NCBI GenBank assembly: GCA_028641055.1
Contig: CM054057.1
Span: forward strand, 331,110,482-331,174,481
DNA: 64,000 nt
Reading direction: 5' to 3'
DNA from: Alopecurus myosuroides
Lineage: Eukaryota > Streptophyta > Magnoliopsida > Poales > Poaceae
Program-made: the position numbers and the translations under genes
In this document: in pieces, positions 47,226 to 57,790 of the stretch
Layout: each line of letters opens with the position of its first letter
Position numbering within the stretch: position 1 is the stretch's first letter
Notes under the pieces: model-generated
Told to the model about the DNA's origin: nothing
Seen by the model: only the letters and a program-made list of their open reading frames with translations
The model's database searches: none

Positions 47226-50200
47226 TTACATTTGGCGGTGAGCAGTCCTCTCCGCCAGCATTTGATCTATCTCCTCCGAAGTTAGTCGAATAATCCGCTC
47301 CGCTGCGGGTTGGACGACCGCATAGTGAGGAGAAAAATCAATTGGAGAGTTGGGAAGCCGTGCCACCGAGTTAAAGTTGATCTCAAGATTCCACACCCTA
47401 ACAAAGGGGGGGTGCTACCTGAGCTCCACAGATAAGTAGCTGGCAAACGCACTCCCGAACTTCTCCTACTCGACTAAAGAACCTTAGCAAACCGCTCCAT
47501 CCTTCTGGAACGGTACCCAATGGATAAAACGTCCGATGCACAGAAGAAATAGCCTCGCGACAAGACTCAAGAAGAATCTTCGCCTGGCTCGCCCGATTCT
47601 TCAAAGTGCCCAAAATGAAGCCTCGACTGTGGTCTGACAAAAAATTGGCTGCATGTGGTTTGGAGCTACTCGCCTCATAGGAAATGTGGGTATCCACCCA
47701 GTGAGTCTCGCAAGGCCCGTCGGGTTCAACAACTGCAAATTCAGAAAACACGTCAAAACAGAAAGGGAAGCAAGCAGCCAAACACTCGGGGGCTTGCAGG
47801 CTTACAAAGCATATCCTTCGCAACGCCCGCCAGCTCTTCCATCACAAACTTTTCACGATATGCCGCGAGTCTCTCCTTCGATTTGGCGACATCAACCACG
47901 CCCCGTAGCGCTTTCAGCTTGCGCTCACCATCCGCAACGCGGTCACGGAGCGAGGCAAATGTACTAGCATCAGCAACAAGGGGGTCCACCCCAGCAGACC
48001 CACTCGAAGACTCTGCGCTCGGATACACTACCTAGAAAGAAATGAAGCAAGTTCAGAAACACTACAAGACCCCACTCGAGAAATACACCACCTATCTAAC
48101 AGGTGCTCGGGGGCTATTCCCATCGGGAGCGCATAACAGACAGTAAAGCGCAACAATCAGACACTGATAATACCAAGAAACACTTCGATTAAGCAAATAC
48201 GAAAATACATCCCAAGGTTCATTACATCGATGGACAAAAGGAAATATAAACTAGCCTACGGGGCTGCAGAAGTTGTGCCACTCACAGCAGGCTGCCCCTT
48301 GCGACTAGCACAAGCAAGCACTTCGGAGAGCTTCTTGGCAAGGACCTCAGCAGGAGCGCCAAAGGGACGGAGTGCTACCTTTCTTCCTAAGGCGTCGTAG
48401 GGAAGGCTCGAGTACACCTTCTCCAGGTCCGAGACTTTGTGCGCCAGCGCAAATTGGATGGCCGTCCTAGCCCCGCACTCAGATTGGGCGACGGAATAAG
48501 TCTGGAGGAGATTTTCATCCTCCAAACAAACTTACAGAAGGCCGCCCAGCGTAGGCGGAACCACTGCATCCACCAATAGGCGCTTGTGGAACTGCGTCAA
48601 CACTCGGGTGGCTTCACCAACGAGGGAGCAGATCCCACTCACGTGCTCCTGGAGCTGGGCGCAGGAATCCATCAGGGCGTCCACTTGCTGGGTCCTAGGC
48701 AGTTCCAATGCAACCCCAAGAACATCTACAAAAAAAGGGGGATATCATAAATTCCCGAAAGAGCAAATTAAGGTACATTGCAACAGAGAGATAGTCAAGA
48801 ATGGCTTACCCGCGAACTTCTGAACCAAGGGGCGGATGATGCCAACGAGGTCACTGTCATGTTTGGCACCCGCTTCCTCCAATTGCTTCAGCGCCTCTTG
48901 AGCCTCGACAAGCTTCTCCTCGAAGTCAGCTAAATGCTTGCGAGTGGACTCCAGCTCCTTTCGGGAGGATTCCAGCTCAGCCTCAAGGGTTTTCACCCGA
49001 GCGACAGCTTCAACCTTCTCGGTCTTCAGGCAGGTAACTTGGGCTACAAAACAACGATTACAGCTTGAGCCATTTTCGCGAGCAACGGAAACAGTAAAAC
49101 GGAGCAGATTAACCTACCTTGAAGAGATTGGTCGTCCTGGATGAGTCGATCGCGATCCACCCGAAGGGAAGCGCAATCCACCTCAGCTAAAAGCACTCGA
49201 CGACCAATGGCGGCAAGGGAATCGAGGAGAGTCTGCAATAAGAACAAGACAGAAATTCAAGTTAAAAGGGGAAAATCTCTTGAGCCTATACACGACTGTA
49301 CACAGTCGAATATAGCCTCGGGGGCTACTCCCATTGGGAGCACTGCCGTGCATCCGATAGCATAAAGAAAGACAAGGAAGGGAAAAAGTTCAGCTTGAGT
49401 CCGTAGCTAATCGCAAGCAATTAACCACGGCCTCGGGGACTACTCCCATCGGGAGCACTGTCGTGCACCCGATAGAAATTTCAACCAAACGAAGCAAAAA
49501 TGCAAGAAGGAGGGATAAAACTTACTTGACCTTGGGCAGTAGACACATGATCTGCTGAGCTGCCCGAGACCTCCTTGTGTGCAGAAGCTCCACCCGCAAA
49601 ACCAGGTAGCCCGTACTCTGGAATTACAGCGGCCCTCGCAGGACTTGGAGACCTTCGGGTGGCTCCTGTGGCTAGAGCATCTCCTTCGGCAATTTCTTTC
49701 CTCTTCACAGAGGGAATCGAGGAAGCGTATTCCCCAGGGCTGATGGTTTGAAGGCTGCTATTGGAGAGAAAACCAAACAAATATGAAGAAAAGAGAAAAA
49801 GCTTTCGACTAGAAGGTAACAACAACTTACTCATCCTCTTCGTCGTCATCCAAAATGTCCACATTCCAGGCTGTGGTAACCTTCGACTTCCGGCTCGCGG
49901 GAGGAAGCACGTTCAAGGGCGCCACATAGAGAGGCTCAGTCGCCTTACCAGATCCGTCACCCAAGGAGCTGTCCTTGGAAGTGGCTTCATCATCTCCGTG
50001 CCTGCGGCGCTTGCGGTGGTGGAGCTGATCGTTGCCCGAGTCTTCCACGTCATTCGAAGAGTCGTGCTCGGAGCTCGAGTCAGCCTCAGCCATGCTGGTT
50101 TCGAGAGGGGCCTCGATATTTCTCGCCAGGAGATCCGAGGTGAGAAGAAAAAAAAGGGGAAGAACCTGAGTCGACAAAATTTCGGATGGCAACGAGAACG

Positions 50201-51174
50201 AACAAAAACAGAAGGAAAACTTACCTCGGCTGTGAAGCCTCGAATGGCTCGATAGAGCAGGTCGAGAAGGCCTCTCCTACCTTCAGCTTGGTGACAGCCG
50301 CAATCTTCTTCTCGAATTCAGCATTCGAGAGGATGTCTTCACAGACGCGGCTAGGGTCTTGATTGCCCTGGTACTCCCACATAGTCGACGACCTTTATTG
50401 AAGAGGCTGGATCCTCCGCAGAAGGAAGACACTTGCCAGGTGCAAGCCATTCAACGCAACCCCCATCGTCTGGTCATGGAGGTTCCCCACTTTCGCGAGT
50501 AGCAGGGAGACGATACTGCTATCTTTAGTAGTGAGCTTGTGCGCCCAGGATTTCCTTCGCTTCAAAACCGCGAATGGGTGGAATTCGTGAGCCCCACCCG
50601 CACACTTGTCGACGACGTAGAACCACTTCCTCCTCCATCCTTGTGCGAAGTCGACAAAGTGCATTTCCAGGTAGGGAAAATCCGTCCTCGTCTAGATCCC
50701 GAAGCCGTCGATGCGTAGTGGCTCTCCCGGCTGCTCGCCTGGTCGCGACTTTTCCCGGAAGAACCGCACTTTGAACAGGGCCTTCCAGAGGCCCCAATGC
50801 GGGCGGACGCCCAGGAAGCACGAGATGTGCTGAATCACGTTTGGAGGCAAGTCATGGAGCTGTATGCCGTAAACATACAACAGTCCAAGAAGAAAAGGAT
50901 GAAGGGGAAGAGAGAGGCCGCACGAGACGTGATCCGCGAAGATCACGCGCTTGTTCGTGCGGGGGTTAGGTACCTCCTCCTTCTTGCCCAGGCGGACGCG
51001 CTTGTCGCCGTCAGAGGCCAGCAACCCCCCCCCCCCCCGTTGCATCTCCTTGACGCTCTTAATGGTGGTGCTAGCGGAGCGCCAGTCGCCCGACCTCATG
51101 GTGGGTGGCGCGGAGGCGCCCCCGGACGCCTTCGATGATGATACGGCAGCGCCGCGCTTCTTCCCTCCAGCCAT
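47226..51174 (-). pseudogene. Antisense multi-exon gene of element D ('putative gypsy type transposon' domain)
   Basis: Lies downstream of integrase on the opposite strand. The start is MAGGKKRGAAVSSS at 51174. Exon 1 (51174-50225) holds SLPLHPFLLGLLYVYGIQLH, LPPNVIQHISCFLGV and GWRRKWFYVV, the core of the plant domain named 'putative gypsy type transposon'. Later exons: about 50130-49831 (acidic plus HHRKRRRHG), 49757-49526, 49232-49118, 49043-48810 (coiled coil, LEAELESSRKELESTRKHL), 48725-48536, about 48500-48286, 48031-47806 and 47732-47226. Donors are GTAAGT, GTAAGC, GTAGGT or GTGAGT; most acceptors are TTGCAG or TTGTAG. Two exact acceptors are uncertain. Lesions: TAG at 50692-50694, TAA at 50395-50397 and a frameshift in the C run near 47405-47411. 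Function is unknown despite the domain name. Transcription would oppose D's own. Confidence 0.75.
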
Positions 51175-51593
51175 GAGAGCTCGTGGATGCTTGTAGAACA
51201 AGAGGTGCGCGCGAGGTGGAAGAAAGAGAGCAAATGGCCATGAATTTTACTTTCCACCTAAGGACGATTACTTATACACAAGCCAAAACGATCTCAACCA
51301 TAGATCTGGTGACGTGGCACCCATCGCGGCTGCCACGCGTGGAGTGGAAACGAGGTGGCGGTGCACAGTTACCTCTGCCACGATCTTTACAGCAGATCGT
51401 GCGCATTTACAGCGCGTGGCTCGCGGGAAAACCGGAAACGACCTATCGTTTCCGGTCAAAAGCTGACAAGGTGGGCCATCACGCTCTGCTCCGCTCCGTC
51501 ACGTCCCATCGGGAGGAGTCAGAACAAACAAGTGCGCAATGACATCATTGCATACCTCATCAAACCCGAAAATCCCCTCGGGTGGGATCCCTG

Positions 51594-51880
51594 ACACGAA
51601 ATTTCTTTCATATGGGCATGTCAAGACGCGAAAACTCTTTTGCATAAGGCCCCTGACACGAAATTTCTTTTGTATGGGCGCATCAAGGCGCGAAAATTCT
51701 TTCGTGTAAGCTCCCTCACACGAAATTTCTCTCCCGCATGTCTACCCACACACGAAACTTCTTTCGTATAAGTACAGCAAATCCCCAGAACACGAAAATT
51801 CTTTCGTATGGGCAAACTATTATAAGTGCAAAAAAAAAATCTTTTGCATAAACACAACAGAAAGGAAAATCTCTTCACTC
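51594..51880. repeat. Array of about eight degenerate units with CGAAA..TTTCG palindromes
   Basis: Units of 28-38 bp, each centred on a form of ACACGAAAATTCTTTCGTAT followed by GGGC or AAG. Clear centres start near 51597, 51630, 51660, 51690, 51719, 51754 and 51793, and a weaker one lies near 51830. Each can fold into a small hairpin. The array lies just upstream (about 420 bp) of the antisense gene start and 600 bp before the 3' LTR. Confidence 0.75.
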
Positions 51881-52465
51881 GAAGACTCTCAAGGTAATAA
51901 TCGCGAGCGTGCAGTTCCTGCCGCTCTGACACACGATGTATTTACACATCCTTGCCCTGGATCGTTAGGCCGACTAGGCACATCCGGATGCCATATTCTT
52001 TCGAGTACGAATGTAAGACCCAAAAGATCTCTCTTATGGGACTGGAATCGCACTCAACCTGCGTCCTCCGGTGAATTTCCGTGTCAACAACACGAAGAAA
52101 AATCCTAGCGGACGCGCCGGGTACCCCTATAGGTTAAGTTCGACTCGGTAGGACCTCCACGGCCCAGTCGCAACGATCACCTCGCCAAATTCGAGTCAGA
52201 GGTCTTGAATTTGTGTATGCCAGAACTGTTTTTGCCCTAGATACAATTAATTGGCCCTGAGCTTTCGGGAGAGCCAAGCAACTGAGTCGTATCCTTCTGC
52301 GAAAACAGCTGAAACTTAGGCACATTCACCGCTCGATACTCGAGTACAAGAAGCGCGTCGCGCACAGGGTATGCACCCTCTAAGCATTGAACGGTTGAAG
52401 CAGTCAATCGAAGGAATCAAGATGAACTTTGAGCGCCTACCCGATAGATTGTCAATCGAGTAAAC
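51881..52465 (+). other. 3' untranslated tail of element D
   Basis: Non-coding sequence between the palindrome array and the polypurine tract. I see no frame, repeat or site in it that I can support. Confidence 0.5.
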
Positions 52466-52478
52466 GCTCGGGGGCTAC
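52466..52478 (+). other. Polypurine tract of element D
   Basis: GCTCGGGGGCTAC directly before the 3' LTR start TGACGGTGG. Near-identical sequences occur upstream at 48105, 49316 and 49431. Confidence 0.8.
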
Positions 52479-52970
52479 TGACGGTGGAACGAGTCCTGGA
52501 CCTATCGGGTGAGGCTACCCGGTCCAAGGCCCAAGACCTACGCCTGAAGGGGGACGCCATAGACAGTTCTAGAAGGCCCAATCAAGGCCCACCTGCAAGG
52601 CCTTGATGATTACGAAAGGAAACTTGTAACCGACTTAAGGTTAGGGTTTGTATGCCCCCCCCGGGTACGGTTTGAGACCTGGCCACCTATATAAGGCCGG
52701 GAGAACTACCGGGAGGGGACCAAGCCATATTACACCACCAAAAGCCTTGAGATTGAGATCTAACTCTCGACTCGAGTACCCCCACTGTAACCGGTCTATT
52801 GCTAATACAGATCGACGAAAGCAGGAGTAAGGGTTTTACCTCTACGAGGGCCCCAAACCTGGGTAAATCGCGCCCCCTATTTGCCGACGATTTTCACTGG
52901 CGCCTACACGTTCTCCTAATTGAAACTCTATCGGTTCACCCGAGGGACTTGTTGAGATGCATATTCGACA
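52479..52970 (+). repeat. 3' LTR of element D
   Basis: 492 bp, TGACGGTGGAACG to ATGCATATTCGACA, a direct repeat of 41796-42286 with about two dozen differences by eye. TATATAA is at 52688-52694. Confidence 0.95.
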
Positions 52971-52975
52971 CTACT
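52971..52975. repeat. Target-site duplication of element D, right copy
   Basis: CTACT directly after the LTR end CGACA, followed by GGTAATTAAGG of B's LTR. Confidence 0.95.
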
Positions 52976-53892
52976 GGTAATTAAGGTGTTCCTTTTAATA
53001 GAACACCGGAGCAAAGCATTAACACTCCGTGAACACATGTGATCCTCACATCGCAGCCATCCCCTCCGGTTGTCCCAATTTCTGTCACTTCGGGGCCTCG
53101 GGTTCCGGACAACGATATGTGTAAACAACTTGCAGGTATGATAAAAAAACAATAATTATAATCGTGATTCAATAACATGTTCAGATCCGAGATCATGGCA
53201 CTCGGGCCCAAGGTGGCAAGCATTAAGCATAACAAGTTGCAACAATGTCAATAGCACTAATAGAGGACACTAGGCACTATGCCCTAACAATCACGACATT
53301 ATTACATGAACGATCTCATCCAATCCCTACCATCCCCTTCAGCCTACAGCGGGGAATTACTCACACATGGATGGGGGAAACATGGATGGTCGATGGAGAG
53401 GCGTTGGTGATGACGATGGTGATGATTCCTCCACTTCCCCATCCCGGCAGGGTGCCAGAACAGGAACTTCTGATCCCCAAATTTAGGTTCGGGACGGCGG
53501 CGGCGCTCTGTTGTGTTTCTGTGGAATATGACGAACCCCCTCGGGTTTTAGGGTTGGAGGCTACTTGTAGTCGAAAGGGGAGTCCGAGGGGGGATCTGGG
53601 GGGCCCACACCCTATGTGGGCGCGGCTATGGGGGCCGCGCCAGGGGGTGTGGCCACCCTGTGGCTCTTCTCCTGGCCCCCTTCTGGCTCCGGGGGTCTTC
53701 CGGGGTGAAAACATCAAAGAGCTCTTTTTTGGGCATTTTCCCGAAAGTTGTTCTTTCTGCACAAAAACAAGACACCATGGTAATTCTGCTGAAAACAACG
53801 TTAGTCCGTGTTAGTTGTATCCAAAACACACAAGTTTAGAGGAAAACAATAAGAAAAGTGTTCGGAAAAGGAGATACGTTTTCGACGTATCA
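52976..53892 (-). repeat. 5' LTR of element B, part 2
   Basis: Continues the LTR interrupted at 41795 and ends at ACGTTTTCGACGTATCA, so on its own strand the LTR begins TGATACGTCGAAAACG. The right edge at 53892 abuts protease sequence of element A/C. Confidence 0.9.
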
Positions 53893-54340
53893 GTATTCCT
53901 ACTATCCCTTGTTCTATTAAAAATAATTAGGTTAGAACTGCTTTATGTGACTTGGGAGCTAGAGTTAGTGTTATGCCTTTCTCTCTTTATAAGAGACTCT
54001 CTCTTGAAAAATTGATACACGCTGATATATGTTTGCAAATGGCTGATAAATCTACTGCCATTCCCGTGGGTATATGTGAGAATGTTCATGTTCAAGTTGC
54101 TACTAATTGTTTCATCTTAACTGATTTTGTTGTGTTGGAAATGCCTGAAGATGATAATATGTCTATTATTCTTGGGAGACCTTTTCTTAACACTGCAGGG
54201 GATGTTGTTGATTGCAATCAAGGAAACGTATCTTTTAATGTTAATGATAAAGAGGATACTATTTATTTTCCCAACAAGATTGATAGAAGACATGGTTTAA
54301 ATTCAATTGAAAATATTGAGACCATCAAGATTGGACACGC
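53893..54340 (+). pseudogene. Protease remnant of element A/C
   Basis: Begins inside the protease domain at the B junction. After a TGA-containing start it reads CDLGARVSVMPFSLYKRLSL (the active-site Asp-Leu-Gly), then IPVGICENVHVQVA, FVVLEMPEDDNMSIILGRPF and VDCNQGNVSFNVND. It closely parallels B's protease at 39060-38600. At about 54340 it jumps into the tail of the env-position frame (SSSTYQEEGSSSPYYGG), so a deletion of about 2 kb relative to B has joined the two. Non-functional. Confidence 0.75.
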
Positions 54341-54456
54341 AGTACACCGGCCGTCCTCGAGCACATATCAGGAGGAGGGTTCCTCCTCGCCATACTACGG
54401 GGGCACCACCTCATGGTCCCCTTGGGGATGATCTCCACTTAGGCCAGAAGCCTAAT

Positions 54457-54468
54457 CTTTGGGGGAGG
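54457..54468 (+). other. Internal polypurine tract of element A/C
   Basis: CTTTGGGGGAGG followed by TATACCGAC, the counterpart of 36461-36476 in B. It lies about 1.95 kb before the true tract at 56401. Confidence 0.7.
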
Positions 54469-56400
54469 TATACCGACATCACACTCCTTTATATATCATG
54501 TTCAATCGGTTCTTTGTATCTCCATGTTTTCATTTGTTTTTGTTTTCTTTCGCTTCTTTCGTTTCTTCTTGTTTTTATTGTTTTGTTCTTGTTTTCCAAA
54601 ACACAAAAAGACCAAATATATTTCTGTTGTTTCTCTTTGTTTGTTTCTTTAGTTTCTTTTGTTGGTTTGCTTTCCTTTCTTGTTTCGGTTTAGCATTCAA
54701 AACTCCAAAAATATTTTGCTTCGTTTCTTTCTTTCTTTCTTTCTGTTATTGTTTTAATTCGAAAACCCAATAATATTTGTTGTTCTTCTTTGGTTTTGTA
54801 AAGTTTGTTGCAGAGTTCATCGGACATCCGTGTTTCCATTGGAGCTTGATTATGATTCTATATTATTCGATCCACACAAGTGAAGAGCAGTAATGATGAT
54901 TTACGACAGTCCAAGTTGTGGTGAGAGGCTTGTATGAACTCTATTTGTTTTATTTTTGTACATATGCTCATACGTGTGAACATGCTTAGTTCGTTCATGT
55001 AAGGTGTATGTTATTTAATTGATGCTTAGTAGTTCATGATCTCACGTGTTTAGTTCCAACGTATTGATATAAGATAGCATGTCGTATGGATGTTTGCTTG
55101 CATTGTTTTATTCATAGAAGGGTATGACATTGTGGTATCTCCCTCTGATTGTTTCGCTTGAATTGACTTGGCACATGCTCACGCATGCTATGACCGAAAA
55201 CAAAAAGTCAATTAAGCCCCGATGATTTATTTTTCCTCAGATTATTGGTATCATTTTTATGACCATGTTAATTTTGTTTTGTCGCAAACATGATTATGAC
55301 AGTTGTTTCTCTCTTGATTGTCGCTCCCCGTCTATTGCTAGCCTTCACCTGTACTGAGTATGAGTTCTACTCGTGCATCCGACTCCCAAAAACCAAAGTT
55401 TGCCAAATGTGTCCACCATACCTACCTATATATGTGGTATTTAACCGTCACTCCAACTAAATTTCTCGCGTGCTACCTTTAAAACCTTCAAAAAAATTAT
55501 TCCTGTTTTGTGCCCCTGTTTTATCTCACGAGGACGTAAATAGAGAATCTTTATCTCACTTGTTGATTGGATTTCACACCCTGGACTAGTGGCTTCATCC
55601 GCTTATCCATATGATAGAAGAGCTGGCAGCGGGGTGCCCAACCCCAAAGTAATACAACAAATTCTCTTCACTCTTTTTGCCCCTGATTTACCAGTCGAAG
55701 CATAATTGTGTATACATAAGAGAAAGAGGGATGACCTTCTACCAAGATGCGTCCTTCTATGGGAGCCGCTCTTGTGAAGTCTAGTTGTCTTGTGACGTAC
55801 TGTATTGTCTGTTTACCATTCGTTGACATAAGCATACACCTCTCTTAAAAATGTTTTCAATACCTCTGTTTAATAAAATAAAAAGCTCTAGCACATGAGT
55901 TAATCCCTGCTTCTCTCTGCGAAGGACCTTTTATTTTTATGTTGAGTCTTCACCTTCTCGCTTTATGCACCTTCTTGAGAGCATGGCTTTCATTCTTAGT
56001 GTAATGTGATTGTCCCAAAACACGGTTTATAGTAGTATAAGATGCTTGTATCTTTGATATCTTTATTTCTAGTCTCCATTTGAACTTCAGAGGTTCCCTG
56101 GAATTTAGGTTTTCCTCCATTATTAAGGGCAAGAGAGTACACTTTATCATGCCCTATTATGATCATTGCAATCCTGTAGGTTGATATACTTCATGTTGTT
56201 TATTATTAGTTTGTTGGCATCTCTTCATGGTTTGCATAACTGCTAGGTGACTTTTATCTTCCATACATCTTATATTGAATTGCCTCAGCACTTGATCATA
56301 TAGTGACTATATTTACATCATATGAAACAAATGTGTTCGTAAAAGTCTTTTATCGCACTCAGTTGTCACTTAATCGCTTGAGGACAAGCAATAAGCTAAG
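54469..56400 (+). other. Non-coding 3' region of element A/C
   Basis: Strongly pyrimidine-rich on the plus strand between 54530 and 54790 (TTTCTTTCTTTCTTTCT near 54727), then mixed AT-rich sequence. No conserved frame is shared with B. I see nothing else to call in this 1.9 kb. Confidence 0.6.
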
Positions 56401-56412
56401 CTTGGGGGGGAG
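56401..56412 (+). other. Polypurine tract of element A/C
   Basis: AAGCTTGGGGGGGAG immediately before the 3' LTR at 56414. This is the expected plus-strand priming site. Confidence 0.85.
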
Positions 56413-56413
56413 T

Positions 56414-57790
56414 TGATACGTCCAAAAGCGTATCTTCTTTTCCGAAAACTTTTCTTATTGTTTTCCTCTAAACTTGTGAGTTTTGGATACCACTAACACG
56501 GACTAACACTGTTTTCAGCAGAATTACCTTGGTGTCTCCTTTTTAGCAGAAAAAACAACTTTCAGGAAATTGCCCAGAAAAGATCCCATTGAGCCTAAAA
56601 CACCAGAAGACCCCGGGATCTAGAAGGGGGCCAGGAGGGGGCCATAACACCCCCTGGCGCCCCCCCTTGGCCACGCTGCCAGATGGTGTGGGACACCCCG
56701 GCACCTCCTCGGACTCCCCTTCGACTACATATGCCCCGTAACCTAAAACCCGAGGGGGGTTCGTCATATCCCACAGAAACATAACAGAGTGCCGCCGCCA
56801 CCTCGAAACTCGATTCAGGGATTAGAAGTTCTTGTTTTGGAGCCCTGTTGGGACGGAGATTCAAAGGATATCATCGCCATCGACACCGACACCTCTTCTC
56901 CATCAACCATCCATGATTCCCCGTCCATGTGTGAGTAAAGACCCTTGTAGGCTGAAAGGGATAGAAGGGATTGGATGAGATCGATCATGTAATAATGCCA
57001 GATTGTTAGGGCATAGTGCCTAGTATCCATTATTAGTGTTTTCTACCATTGTTGCGACTTGTTATGCTTAATGCTTGTCACTAGGGCCCGAGTGCCATGA
57101 TCTCAAATCTAAACATGTTATTGTTTCATGAGTATAATTATGTTTCTTGATCATATATGCAAGTTGTTTACACATGTCATTGTCCGGAACCCAAGCCCAA
57201 TGTGACAGAAATTGGGACAACCGGAGGGGATGGTTGTGATGTGAGGATCACGTGTGTTCATGGAGTGTGAATGCTTTCCTCTGGTGCTTTATTAAAAGGA
57301 GCACCTTAATTAGCAGTAGTTTCCCTAGAGGCCCCGCTGCCACGGGCTGGTAGGACAAAAGATGATGTGCAAGTTTCTCATTGCGAGCACGTATGACTAT
57401 ATTTAAACACATGCCTATGGTTTGCCTAGATGTTCGATGCTTTATTATTATTATCTGCCATGCCCATGTTAGATTATTACATGACCTATGTTATCCATGA
57501 AACACTCGTCCATCCATTCCCTCTATGCCTACGGTACTTCCCATCGTGTTGTTTTCCATGATTGCTACTGTTGTTACTATTTTACTACTGCTGTTATTTT
57601 ATTTCTACTGTTGTGATAAAACTGTTACCCTTTTAAATTGTTGCGAGCAAGTCTACTTTCAGGTGCAGCTGAATTGACAACTCAGTTGTTAAGGCTAATA
57701 AATATTCTTTGTCTCTTTGTGTCGAATCAATAAATTTGGGTTTTACTTCCCTCGAAGAATGTTGTGATCCCCTATACTTGTGGGTCATCA
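56414..57790 (+). repeat. 3' LTR of element A/C
   Basis: 1377 bp from TGATACGTCCAAAAGCG to CTTGTGGGTCATCA. Similar throughout to 32925-34313, with more differences than seen between the D LTRs, so A/C is older than D as the nesting also requires. Confidence 0.88.

Larger units (their letters stand above)
41796..52970 (+). mobile_element. Tat-lineage gypsy element D (RIRE2-like), 11.2 kb
   Basis: A complete insertion with LTRs of 491 and 492 bp, PBS at 42289, polypurine tract at 52466 and CTACT target duplications. Order: gag N-terminus, end of protease, reverse transcriptase, RNase H, second RNase H, integrase, then 5.5 kb of 3' region with an antisense gene. A second RNase H domain and an antisense frame after integrase are hallmarks of the plant Tat lineage. 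About two dozen substitutions separate the LTRs by eye, roughly 5 percent. At the rate of 1.3e-8 per site per year often used for grass LTRs this is about 2 million years. It is the youngest element of its nest but no longer autonomous. Confidence 0.93.
35174..53892 (-). mobile_element. Non-autonomous Athila-like element B, split by element D
   Basis: A minus-strand element with the right (5') LTR at 41319-41795 plus 52976-53892, PBS at 41290-41307, gag and protease at 41232-38573, an env-position frame at 37589-36504, an internal polypurine tract at 36461, and a truncated left LTR at 35174-35697. No reverse transcriptase, RNase H or integrase is present between protease and the env-position frame. 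It is the same family as A/C and sits inside it in the opposite orientation. D accounts for 11.2 kb of its span. Confidence 0.82.
32925..57790 (+). mobile_element. Non-autonomous Athila-like element A/C, split by element B
   Basis: The left part (32925-35173) has a 5' LTR, PBS and gag N-terminus. The right part (53893-57790) has a protease, a 2-kb non-coding tail, a polypurine tract and a 3' LTR. Both parts are plus strand and one family. The outer flanks read ATATT (32920-32924) and ATATG (57791-57795), a target duplication with one mismatch. Between gag and protease about 1.35 kb is missing relative to B, as judged from B's intact order. Neither part has reverse transcriptase or integrase. 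I infer a single element disrupted by B plus a deletion. Two unrelated fragments of one family would be the alternative. Confidence 0.75.

Noticed and set aside
47653..48035. Plus-strand frames over the 3' region of element D
   Set aside because: They oppose antisense exons that have consensus splice sites and a recognised domain architecture, and are shadows of them.
47226..51174. Calling the antisense gene a transposase
   Set aside because: The family name 'putative gypsy type transposon' is historical. I see no DDE, HUH or other catalytic pattern in it.
51594..51880. CRISPR array
   Set aside because: Units are degenerate, spacers are short and similar, and the context is a plant retrotransposon.
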